Positions 44,947 through 52,996 of a stretch of DNA of 64,000 nt are shown piece after piece (the first letter of the stretch is position 1; each line of letters starts with the position of its first letter). The translations under genes were made by a program, and so were the position numbers. The notes below the pieces were generated by a model, which worked only from the letters and a program-made list of their open reading frames with translations, did no database searches and had not been told where the DNA came from. The stretch comes from Lentzea xinjiangensis (lineage in GTDB: Bacteria; Actinomycetota; Actinomycetes; Mycobacteriales; Pseudonocardiaceae): NCBI RefSeq assembly GCF_900110955.1, contig NZ_FOFR01000005.1, positions 310,001 to 374,000 on the forward strand, given 5' to 3'.

Positions 44947-45918
44947 TCACCTGGCGTGGGCCTCCACGGGCGGCGACGATGCCCGCCCACCCGCTTTGCG
45001 ATGCCTCGTGAGCATCAGCCGGTTCAGGCGCTTGCCCGTGTCCGGGCAGTGCACGGCCGTGACGGCGAGGAAGGCGTCCAGTGGCGGGGACTCGTCGTCG
45101 GTGCGGAACGCCATGGTGAGGTCGGGCAGGCGCAGCGGCGGCTCCACCTCGACCACGACGGTCTCCGGACGGGTCAGCCGCCGCGCGCTGGACGGCAGCA
45201 GCCCGACCCCCATCCCGCAAGCGGCGAGCCCGATCACCGTGTGCACGTCACGCGCGTGAGTGACTCCCCCGGCCGCGTCCAGCAACGGGCGCAGCACGCG
45301 GACGGCAGCCGGTTCGTCGGCGGCGGGCGCGGCGATGAGGGACTGGCCGCGCAACTGGTCGAGCGAGACCGCGGGCCGGCTCGCGAACGGGTGGCCCCGG
45401 TGGCACGCGGCGATGAGGTGATCACCGGCCACCGGCACCGACGTCAGCCTCTCGGCACCGTCCCCTGTCGGCGCGCCACGGCTGATCGCCAGATCGATGT
45501 CGCCCGCGAGCAGCGCGGCGCCGCTCTGCGCGGTCGAGAGCTCGCGGCACTCCAGGTGCACGCCGGGGTGCGCCGACCGGAACCGCGCCAGCAACGACGG
45601 CAGCAGCTCGATCAGCGCCTCACCGACGAACCCCATCCGCAACGAGCCGGTCTGACCGCGCGCCGCCCGGCGCGCCTCGGTGGCCCCGGCCTCGACCTGG
45701 TCCAGCACCCGCCGGGCGTGCACGACGTAGACCTCACCCGCCGCCGTCGGCACCACGCCGCGCGCCGTTCGTTCGAACAGCGCCGTCCCCAGCTCGCGCT
45801 CCACGGCGCCCACCTGCCGGGACAGGGAGGGCTGGGTCATGCCGAGCGCCTGGGCCGCCCGCCGGAAGTGGCGGTGCTCGGCCACCGCCACCACGTACCG
45901 CAGTTGCCGCAACTCCAC
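44947..45918 (-). CDS. LysR family regulator
   Basis: 323 residues. VELRQLRYVVAVAEHRHFRRAAQALGMTQPSLSRQV is a standard LysR helix-turn-helix, followed by LFERTARGVVPTAAG and a full effector-binding domain. Start GTG 45918; no strong ribosome binding site is seen. It is unusual in being in the same operon as its probable target (the LLM oxidoreductase) rather than divergent. The WD40 relic lies immediately upstream. Confidence 0.92.
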   Translation of the reverse strand: MELRQLRYVVAVAEHRHFRRAAQALGMTQPSLSRQVGAVERELGTALFERTARGVVPTAAGEVYVVHARRVLDQVEAGATEARRAARGQTGSLRMGFVGEALIELLPSLLARFRSAHPGVHLECRELSTAQSGAALLAGDIDLAISRGAPTGDGAERLTSVPVAGDHLIAACHRGHPFASRPAVSLDQLRGQSLIAAPAADEPAAVRVLRPLLDAAGGVTHARDVHTVIGLAACGMGVGLLPSSARRLTRPETVVVEVEPPLRLPDLTMAFRTDDESPPLDAFLAVTAVHCPDTGKRLNRLMLTRHRKAGGRASSPPVEAHAR

Positions 45919-45949
45919 GGGACCAGCCAACCACGTCGATGCCCCTCGG

Positions 45950-46207
45950 GCATCGGCACGCTCAGAGCGAGGAGGAGGCCTGGTACGTAACGATTCCACT
46001 CCACCGCCGTGATCTGGCCCCGGAGAGCCGGCACACAAGCTCACCGGCTTCCGCCGGATCGACGAGCCACAGCCTCGCCGTGCGATCAGCGGTGCCACCC
46101 TCGATCGTGCGCCCGTCCACGCTGAACACCACCGTGCACACGCGCGATACCGCAGGTACCGCCAACAGCCGCGTCGGCCGCACTCGGACGGCGCGCTGTC
46201 CCCGCAC
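45950..46207 (-). pseudogene. relic of a WD40-repeat protein (C-terminal end)
   Basis: One frame gives VVFSVDGRTIEGGTADRTARLW followed by LVDPAEAGELVCRLSGA. This is the last blade and the standard tail of actinobacterial WD40 proteins, whose usual form is FSPDGR...G..D.T.RLWD.DP...A..VC. The tail then continues in another frame as QITAVEWNRYVPGL, matching the family ending (W..Y.PGL). So the 3' end survives with at least one frameshift, and the rest of the gene is missing. No start codon context. Confidence 0.6.
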
Positions 46208-46290
46208 CGAAGCGCCGGTAGATCACAATGGTCCGACTCGCAGCCCACAGCGAGGTGGTAACCCATCGGGTCGGTTGGGGGATGAACGGG

Positions 46291-46944
46291 ATGCGTCGCC
46301 TTCGCGTCGCCGCTGGACTCGCGCTCGTTGCTGTCGCATGTTTCCTCGGCGTCGACGCCACCGCTCGCATCAAAGCCGTGGGGAACGCACTGGCCGTCTC
46401 GTGGCCCTACCTGCTTGCGGGATTCGCGGTGAGCGCACTGCTGGCAACGCTGGTCGAGGTGCGCAGGCTGGTCGGAGTGTGTGCGTTGATCGCGGTGGCG
46501 GTCGCCGGCATCGTCAGCCGACAGCCCGGCATCGACGTGACGGCGCTCTGGCCGGTCGCCCTCATCACGGCCGGAGTCCTGTTCGCGCTCGGCGGTGTAC
46601 AGCCTGCTGCGCCACGCCGCCTGGTCTCCGTCGCCTGGCCCGTGCGCCGAGTACCACGAGATCGACTGCCGTCACGGCTGGCTGTGACGTGCGTGCTTGG
46701 AACCGTGCACCTGGACTTGCGCGACACGACGTTCCCGCCCGACGCTTCGGTCTACATCACGACGTTCCTCGGCCACGTGTGGCTGAAGGTTCCGGCGCAG
46801 TGGCCCGTCGTCATCGAGGGCGATCCCTCCCCTTTGGTCACGTTGGACGAACGTGGGCGGCGAGACCTCGTCGACTTGGGGCAGGCGGCCATCAAGCTCA
46901 GGTCCGGCGGGGCCCTCGGAACGATCGTCGTGGAGCGCTATTGA
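46291..46944 (+). CDS. membrane protein with LiaF-like C-terminal domain
   Basis: 217 residues. Three to four hydrophobic segments in the first 110 residues are followed by a soluble beta-rich C-terminus (LAVTCVLGTVHLDLRDTTFP, VYITTFLGHVWLKVPAQWPVVIEG). The latter has the repeated G-x-V/D-L-x-L-R pattern of the LiaF-like (cell-wall-active antibiotic response) domain. The ATG at 46291 has GGGGG 9 nt upstream; an ATG at 46282 is also in frame. Its 3' end overlaps the convergent membrane gene by 7 nt. Confidence 0.65.
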   Translation: MRRLRVAAGLALVAVACFLGVDATARIKAVGNALAVSWPYLLAGFAVSALLATLVEVRRLVGVCALIAVAVAGIVSRQPGIDVTALWPVALITAGVLFALGGVQPAAPRRLVSVAWPVRRVPRDRLPSRLAVTCVLGTVHLDLRDTTFPPDASVYITTFLGHVWLKVPAQWPVVIEGDPSPLVTLDERGRRDLVDLGQAAIKLRSGGALGTIVVERY

Positions 46945-48029
46945 TCCTTCCCGGCAACCAGCTTCTTCAGCCATTGCCACCGTTGCGGCTCCGCGTGCGA
47001 ATAGCGGCGGACACCGGCCAGGAACATCCTCGCCTCCTCTGGCCGTTCACCGCCCTTCGCGAAGAAGCCGGAGAGGTCCTGAGCCAGGTGGTATTCCTCA
47101 TCGGGGGTCCCCGGCAGAGGCACGTGCATCGCCTCGAACAGGTCGAAGCGATGGCGGTCGAACGCGACCTGCTGAATGACGCCCAGCGTCACGGCCGATG
47201 CGACAACGCCCCGGTAGGACACGTAGGCCAACATCAACATGGCTGGGGGAAGCCACCACAGCTCCGGATCGTCGTAGAAGGCTGCGCCGACGACAAGGGT
47301 GATGGACAGAAAGGTCACGCAGAAGACGGCTGCGGTGTGCACGGCGTCGCTGGCGGATCGATACGCCGCCGCGACAGGGTCTGACAGGCCGGGGAACAAC
47401 CGCGGCCAGGCGGGAACGGTCCGCCACCCGTAGCGCTCCCCGGCTCGCCGCTCACCCGAGCGCATGATGTTGCCGAGGCGTGTCGGGAGCAGCTCGTCCA
47501 CGTCCGGCGGGTAAGCCGCGAGTACGTCGGCAGCTCGCTTCGTCCTGAGCTCTCGTCGGAGCACCGCCCGTCGATCTGCGGCCTGGTCCTGCAGCCGGCG
47601 GGTTCGGGGTGACTCCTGCGCGCCGGATGAGCCGACGTCGTTCGCAGCGCCCGTGGTGCCCAGCACGGCAGTGGCTCTGAGCCATCGGGACCGGTGCCGG
47701 TTGACACCTACGCGGACAAGCGCGACCGCCAGTCGCGAATCACCCCAGTACCCCTCGAGCAGCCGCACGACCCCGAAGTGGAAGCTTTGCAGGATCGTGG
47801 TGACCACGACGATCGCGAGGACGAACAGCAGCACCAGGCCGCCGTCCTTGATGCTGAAGTCCGCCGGGATGAGGTTGGAGAACCCGAGTCCGGCCTTGTC
47901 CGAGCTGAAGGCGTCAGCTCTGAGCAGCAGCCACACGACTGTGACCAACACTGTGCTGGGCAGGATGCCGGCCGCGAACAGGCGGCCGAACGCGGACGCC
48001 CCCGCGGTGATCAGAGCTGCCGGCCACAT
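46938..48029 (-). CDS. membrane protein of unknown function
   Basis: 363 residues, not recognised. Two hydrophobic segments near the N-terminus (about residues 20-40 and 60-85), a basic cytoplasmic stretch (residues 95-190), then two more hydrophobic segments (about 240-262 and 270-290) and a soluble tail. The tail contains a proline kink MHVPLPGTPDEEYHLAQDL. A GGGAGG site lies 9 nt before the ATG. It is preceded by a small zinc-ribbon-like gene 4 nt upstream and so forms an operon with it. Tail-to-tail overlap with the LiaF-like gene. Confidence 0.65.
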   Translation of the reverse strand: MWPAALITAGASAFGRLFAAGILPSTVLVTVVWLLLRADAFSSDKAGLGFSNLIPADFSIKDGGLVLLFVLAIVVVTTILQSFHFGVVRLLEGYWGDSRLAVALVRVGVNRHRSRWLRATAVLGTTGAANDVGSSGAQESPRTRRLQDQAADRRAVLRRELRTKRAADVLAAYPPDVDELLPTRLGNIMRSGERRAGERYGWRTVPAWPRLFPGLSDPVAAAYRSASDAVHTAAVFCVTFLSITLVVGAAFYDDPELWWLPPAMLMLAYVSYRGVVASAVTLGVIQQVAFDRHRFDLFEAMHVPLPGTPDEEYHLAQDLSGFFAKGGERPEEARMFLAGVRRYSHAEPQRWQWLKKLVAGKDQ

Positions 48030-48033
48030 GACG

Positions 48034-48369
48034 TCATCCTCCCGCCGCGAACGGCTTGGGCCTGTGCCCTCTCGGGTGCTTGCACGTGATCCCTGCTTTC
48101 GGCAAGGCGTTCTGCGGGTAGTAGAGGTACGTGCGGCACGCCTCGCAGTGAAGCCGGCGGAAGAACGTCTCGGTGATCCGTGCGCCACGCTGCCGGCAAC
48201 CGGACACCGGGCAGAGCGGTTCGGGCGGCAAGTGATCGCGAGGCCGAACGTGTCCGCACAGGTACCCGTAGAAGAGTGGCGGATGCCTGCCGTCATCCCC
48301 TCGCAACTGGTAATAGGTGTGATCCGAGAGGTACAGGCCCAACATCAACAGTCTGCGCAGTCCAAGCAT
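48034..48369 (-). CDS. small cysteine-rich (zinc-ribbon-like) protein
   Basis: About 111 residues, not recognised as a known family. Cysteines occur as GYLCGHVRP, PLCPVSGCRQRG, LHCEACRTYLYY and GITCKHPRG, giving several CX2-4C pairs suited to binding zinc. No membrane segment. Its stop is 4 nt before the ribosome-coupled membrane gene, which supports it being real. Starts at 48369 and 48381 are both possible; an AGG lies upstream of the former. Confidence 0.5.
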   Translation of the reverse strand: MLGLRRLLMLGLYLSDHTYYQLRGDDGRHPPLFYGYLCGHVRPRDHLPPEPLCPVSGCRQRGARITETFFRRLHCEACRTYLYYPQNALPKAGITCKHPRGHRPKPFAAGG

Positions 48370-48706
48370 GGTTACCTGCATTCGCGAGGCGATGCGACGA
48401 ACAACCAGCTAGTCATTGTCCGACGGCTGGGCCTGACGAGGTTCAGCCGTTCAGCGCATCGCACCCACTTGCCTCGACGGGTTCGGGACGCGAGGTGATC
48501 ACGACTTGCCACGCGCCAGAACAGCGTGCCGGTTCCGGTGACGTATGGAGTTGTGCGCGCCGACCGGCTCAGGTCAGCTCGACGCGCTGTGTCTCACCAC
48601 CTGCTCATCGAACGAGCCAGCCCGATCCCGATGCCGCCGAGGCATCGAAACCTTTCCCTCCGCCCCGCGATACAGCCTTCGACACCGCCGCGAGTCAGGA
48701 GATCAC
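48370..48706. other. 337-bp intergenic region between divergent accessory genes
   Basis: Separates the zinc-ribbon-like gene from the DUF262 gene. Local GC is lower than in the core genes. A ribosome binding site AGGAG is visible 6 nt before the DUF262 ATG. No gene, repeat or clear promoter pair was recognised. Confidence 0.5.
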
Positions 48707-50494
48707 ATGGGCGTTGAGGCCTTCGGCATCGAGAAGGAGTTCCTCAAGGATCTGCTCACGCAGGTGGACAAGGGCGAGGCGAAGCTGCCCGAGTTCCAGC
48801 GCGGCTGGGTCTGGCCCGATCGCAACATCGCGAGCCTCATCGCCTCGATCTCCCTCGGCTACCCGGCCGGCACGGTGATGATGCTGAAGCACGGCGGCGA
48901 CGTCCGCTTCAAGACCAGGGCCGTGGAGGGCGCGCCCGCCTCCACCTCCACTCCCGACCGCCTCATCCTGGACGGCCAGCAGCGCTTGACCTCCCTGTAC
49001 CAATCGCTGTTCCGCAATGAGCCGGTGGAGACCCACGACAGCCGGGGCAAGGCCGTGCGCGGCTGGTTCTACATCGACATGCACAAGGCGCTGCTCGGTG
49101 ACGCCGAGCGGGAAGAAGCTGTGGTCTTCGTCCCGGAGAGCAAGGTCCGCGTGGACTTCCGCGGCCAAGCACTGCTCGACCTCTCCACTCCGGCCTTGGA
49201 GTACTCCGAACGGATGTTCCCCTGCACCTCGGTGTTCAACTCGATGCAGTGGATGATGGGCTTCGTCCAGCACTCCCCGGAGCAGCAGGGCGACAACCTC
49301 CAGCTGTGGAGCCACTTCCACGAGGCGGTGGTCAAGAGGTTCGAGCAGTACCAGCTTCCGGTGATCGAACTGGGCAAGAGCACACCCCGCCAGGCGGTGT
49401 GCCAGGTCTTCGAGAAGGTCAACACCGGCGGCGTGACGCTGACCGTCTTCGAGCTGCTGACGGCGACGTTCGCAGCGGACGACTTCGACCTCCGGCAAGA
49501 CTGGGTGGACCGGCAAGCTCAGTGGACGGGCGGGAAGTACCCGATCCTCGCCGAGGTCGCCAACACCGACTTCCTCCAAGCAGTAACCCTGCTCGGCACC
49601 TACGAACGCCACCGCGCAGCCATCGAGTCAGGACGCGATGAGAGCACCGCTCCACGGATCGGCTGCCGGCGCACCGACATGCTCAACCTCACTCTCGCCG
49701 AGTACCGCAAGTGGGCACCCACCGTCACCGCCGGCTTGAAGACGGCCGCGCAGTTCTTGCACTCCCAGCGCATCTTCGACACCCGCTTCCTGCCTTACGG
49801 AAGCCAGCTGATCCCTCTTTCGGCGGCCTTCGCGCTACTGGGCACGAAAGCCGACACCGTCGGCGCTCGGGAGAAGATCTCCCGCTGGTACTGGTCCGGG
49901 GTCTTCGGGGAGCTCTACGGCGGCACGACCGAGACCCGCTTCGCACGCGACCTCCCCGAACTCGTCGCCTGGGTGACCGGAGACGGGACCGAACCGAGGA
50001 CGGTGCAGGAAGCGCAGTTCTTCTCCAGCCGTCTCCGGACGCTGCGCACCCGCGGCTCCGCGGCGTACAAGGGCCTCTATTCCTTGCTCCTGCAGAACGG
50101 GCCCGTCGACTGGGGCACCGGATCCGACATGTCGGACGAGAACTACTTCGACAACGCGGTCGACATCCACCACGTCTTCCCCAAGGCCTGGTGCGAGAAG
50201 CAGGGCATCCCACCCACCGACTACAACTCGATCCTCAACAAGACCCCGCTGACCGCCCGCACCAACCGGATCATCGGCGGCCGCGCACCCTCCGCATACC
50301 TGCGCGGGCTCGCCAGGAGCGCCGAGACGACACCCGAGCAGGTCGACCTCAACGTGCGGTCGCACAAGATCTCCCCCGACGCGTTGCGCGCCGACGACTT
50401 CCGGACCGCGATGACCGCCCGCGAGACCGCCTTGCTCGCCCTCATCACCAGCGCGATGGGCAAAGACGTCCAGATCGACACTGACACGAACTAG
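48707..50494 (+). CDS. DUF262-HNH protein (GmrSD-like, probable anti-phage nuclease)
   Basis: 595 residues. The N-terminal DUF262 domain has PEFQRGWVWPDRNIASLIASI and the nucleotide-hydrolysis motif LILDGQQRLTSLYQ. The C-terminal region has an HNH/DUF1524-like centre: DIHHVFPKAW, YNSILNKTPLTARTNR and IIGGRAPSAYL. This is the two-part layout of GmrSD type IV restriction enzymes, which cut glucosylated phage DNA using NTP, joined in one protein. The middle contains VCQVFEKVNTGGVTLTVFEL, the standard DUF262 segment. It lies among other conflict genes, so a defence role is likely. AGGAG site before the ATG. Confidence 0.88.
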   Translation: MGVEAFGIEKEFLKDLLTQVDKGEAKLPEFQRGWVWPDRNIASLIASISLGYPAGTVMMLKHGGDVRFKTRAVEGAPASTSTPDRLILDGQQRLTSLYQSLFRNEPVETHDSRGKAVRGWFYIDMHKALLGDAEREEAVVFVPESKVRVDFRGQALLDLSTPALEYSERMFPCTSVFNSMQWMMGFVQHSPEQQGDNLQLWSHFHEAVVKRFEQYQLPVIELGKSTPRQAVCQVFEKVNTGGVTLTVFELLTATFAADDFDLRQDWVDRQAQWTGGKYPILAEVANTDFLQAVTLLGTYERHRAAIESGRDESTAPRIGCRRTDMLNLTLAEYRKWAPTVTAGLKTAAQFLHSQRIFDTRFLPYGSQLIPLSAAFALLGTKADTVGAREKISRWYWSGVFGELYGGTTETRFARDLPELVAWVTGDGTEPRTVQEAQFFSSRLRTLRTRGSAAYKGLYSLLLQNGPVDWGTGSDMSDENYFDNAVDIHHVFPKAWCEKQGIPPTDYNSILNKTPLTARTNRIIGGRAPSAYLRGLARSAETTPEQVDLNVRSHKISPDALRADDFRTAMTARETALLALITSAMGKDVQIDTDTN

Positions 50495-50539
50495 ACGCCA
50501 GGGCGGCTCATCGCCGCTGGCGCTCCACGGCCGGGTCGG

Positions 50540-51004
50540 TCACGTCTTCCGCAGTGCGCGCCGCAACGCCCGGATCGACGGTTCTCGACCTATCTCTTCG
50601 AGCCCCATCCCCTCGACGTGGACGAGAACGCGCTCGATGACGCCGGGATCCCGCTCGACAGCGCCGGAAATGGCGTCGAAGCAGGCCGAGAAGGTGTGGT
50701 GGAGGCGCTCTTCGAGCTCCGCCGGGTCGGTGACCTCAGGACCACCGCCCGCGAACGGCGGGGTGGCGACGATGTACCGCGGCGATGAATCGTTGCGGGT
50801 GTTGACGAGCACCTGAGCGCGGCCGATCTCCGGAGTTCCTCCGTATCGGTCGTGCGCCAGGTAGAAGTTCATCAACTGCGCGTCGCAATCGAACGACACG
50901 GCGCTACCGGCACCGGTGCGGAAGGTCACGCCGGGCAGGTCGCCGAGGCTTTCCCGCCACGCGGCGAGAGTCGGCTCGGAGAACGAGGCGATGACGTAGT
51001 GCAT
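50540..51004 (-). CDS. putative immunity protein for the RHS toxin (macro-domain-like)
   Basis: 154 residues. Position 7 nt downstream of the RHS toxin tip is that of an immunity gene. The sequence has a macro-domain-like order: MHYVIASFSEPTLAAWRES, a Asp-containing strand before NFYLAHDRYGGTPEIGRAQVL, then YIVATPPF and a late VHVEGMGLEEIG. Macro domains bind ADP-ribose and can remove it from proteins, which would counter an ADP-ribosylating toxin. This family call is tentative. GAGG lies 5 nt before the ATG. Confidence 0.5.
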   Translation of the reverse strand: MHYVIASFSEPTLAAWRESLGDLPGVTFRTGAGSAVSFDCDAQLMNFYLAHDRYGGTPEIGRAQVLVNTRNDSSPRYIVATPPFAGGGPEVTDPAELEERLHHTFSACFDAISGAVERDPGVIERVLVHVEGMGLEEIGREPSIRALRRALRKT

Positions 51005-51011
51005 TCGTCCC

Positions 51012-52415
51012 TCACCTCGCCAACGGAGAATGCGGAAGGATTCGAGGTCGGCCGAGCTGGGGCAGCACGGACGTCGGCAGGGCCACTCCTCCAAGCCCTC
51101 CTCTCACATCGGCGACGTGTGGCAACACCGCATCGCTGGGAATCAGGTCCTTGTTGATGATGGTACGCACGATGGTGTACGGCCCCTCGTCCGGCCAGTT
51201 CCGGTACGCTTCTCTGCCGTAAGCCGCCGCTCCCTCCGCGGTGTAAGAGAAGTACTTCGACTCGATTCCCGGCGGATTGCTGAACCCGCGGTTCGAGTGT
51301 ATGTCGTGCAGCTCGCTCTCCTTGACGGCCCGGTAGATGTAGATTTCGTTTTCCTTGAGCTTGCGCTCCGGGCAATCACCCACCAGGCCGAGCGGGTCAA
51401 CCCAGTTGAGCGGGTTGAGCACGTACGAGTGCGCTCGAAGCCCGCCTGCCACTCCGAGCGGATCGCCGGACTGGTAACCGCCGGACTCCGGGTCGTAATA
51501 CCGGTGGTAGTTGTAGTTCTGGCCCGTCTCGACGTCGTGGTACTGGCCGGGGAATCGCAGCGGGCAGTACGCGCGTTGCCGTGCCGGGGTGAGCGGTGTG
51601 CCCCACACCGTGGTCACCTGCCGCCACGCCAGCTCTCCCGCGGCGTCCACCAGTTCCATCGGCGTGCCGACCAGGTCGGTCACGATCGCGTAGAACTGCT
51701 GGTCGATCCACTCCTGGGAAGCGGCCTGCACACGCTCGGTCTGCGTCACCGGCGTGAACTCGCCTGGCTGGTAGTCCCACGTCGTCGTGTGCCCGTCAGA
51801 CTTCATCTGTTCGGCCAGGGTCGTGCCGTCCCAGGTGAAGTCCACCCGTTCCCGCGGCCCCACCTTGGCGATGCGCCGCCCGAGCGCGTCGTAGAAGTAC
51901 CGCCAGGTCGCGCCATCCGGTGTCGTCGCGGACACCAGGCGGTCCTCGCTGTTCCACCGGTATTGCCACGCCCGAACTCGGCCGGACGAGGTGCGCGACA
52001 CCCGCCCGGTCATCCGGCCCTGCGCGTCGTGGGTGTACCTGGTGCCGCCCGCGCGGCGGATCAGCGTCCCCTCGTGGGAACGCGAGCCAGGCATGGGCAG
52101 CGGGCCGGTCGCGTAGCTGATGTTGCCGCTCGGGTCGTACGCGTACTCCTCGCGGTGATCCGGGCCCTGCACACCGGTGACCCGTCCCAGGGTGTCGAGG
52201 TCGAACCGGCGCACGCCCGCGAGCTGGTCCACGATGTTCGTCACCGCGCCGTCGCCGCGATACGTGTAGGCGCGGCGCTGGACCAGTCGGCGCTGATCGG
52301 TCACCGCCTGGGTGTGCAGGCGGTGGTTGGCGTCCCAGGTCTGGGTCAGCCCGAACTCACCGAGCCTGCGCGACACCTCGCGACCGGCGCTGTCGTAGCC
52401 GAACGCGGCGACGTA
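51012..52415 (-). pseudogene. orphan RHS-repeat toxin tip (5' truncated)
   Basis: RHS/YD repeats are plain (YAYDPSGNISYATGP, RYTHDAQGRMTGRV, WRYFYDALGRRIAKVG). The end-of-core signature is present as RYYDPESGGYQSGDPLG and LNPLNWVDPLGL, after which a variable toxin domain of about 105 residues begins (EIYIYRAVKESELHD). That domain has YFSYTAEGAAAYG and YTIVRTI blocks that hint at an ADP-ribosyltransferase-like fold. The open frame begins abruptly at 52415 behind stop codons, so the signal peptide and most repeats are lost. It could still be a silent cassette donating its tip by recombination. Confidence 0.8.
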
Positions 52416-52536
52416 CTACCACTACGTCGGCACGTGCAAGCTGGGCGTGGACGAGATGTCCGTGGTGGACCGGGACCTGCGCGGTGCGATCGTTCCCGCG
52501 CGGTCTTCCGCCACCTCAGAGCGAGTGGTAAATTAG
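52399..52536 (+). pseudogene. relic of a GMC oxidoreductase
   Basis: In the forward direction 52414-52482 reads YYHYVGTCKLG...MSVVDRDLR. This is the near-C-terminal signature of GMC (glucose-methanol-choline) oxidoreductases, which carry H-x-V-G-T-C-x-M-G then VVDPxLRVxGV. The sequence diverges right after DLR and is blocked upstream by an in-frame stop at 52396, so only about 25 codons survive. It begins where the RHS frame ends on the opposite strand, marking a recombination joint. Confidence 0.7.
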
Positions 52537-52605
52537 TGGTATCGCGGTCGCGCTGGGGGTGGTACAGTCGGTAGCAACCGGTAAGTACGCAGGTCAGGAG
52601 CCGCG

Positions 52606-52992
52606 ATGTCGTCCACTCAACTGCTCTGGGCAGAGGCTCACCGCGTCACCATCCGGCTGAACGTCCACGAGATCGTCAGTCAGCTCAACACCCACCTCGG
52701 CGCCACGCTGGTGGCGACGCTGGCGGGCGTGAACGACCGGAAACTGCCGTACCGGTGGGCCAAACCCGACGGCCCGATCCCGGGAGACGCGGCGATGCAG
52801 CGGTTGCAGACGGCGCACCGGATCTGGCACGTGCTCAGCGCGAACGAGCCCGACCAGGTCGTCCGCGCGTGGTTCATCGGCGCGAACCCGCTCCTCGACG
52901 AGACGCCGCCGGTGATGGCGTTGCGCGAAGGAGATCTTCGCGGCACGGCCAAGGCCGCCGAGTCCTTCATCGACGGAACCTGGCACGGGTGA
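52606..52992 (+). CDS. Xre/MbcA/ParS-type antitoxin (DUF2384-like)
   Basis: 128 residues. An N-terminal helical DNA-binding region (VNDRKLPYRWAKPDG resembles the Xre-type recognition segment of this family) leads to the toxin-binding part AMQRLQTAHRIWHVLSANEPDQVVRAWFIGANPLLDETPPVMALREGD. This matches the MbcA/ParS toxin-binding domain, in which the last segment enters the RES toxin pocket. Ribosome binding site AGGAG 6 nt upstream. It is convergent with the RES toxin gene, 4 nt apart. Confidence 0.85.
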   Translation: MSSTQLLWAEAHRVTIRLNVHEIVSQLNTHLGATLVATLAGVNDRKLPYRWAKPDGPIPGDAAMQRLQTAHRIWHVLSANEPDQVVRAWFIGANPLLDETPPVMALREGDLRGTAKAAESFIDGTWHG

Positions 52993-52996
52993 GCTC

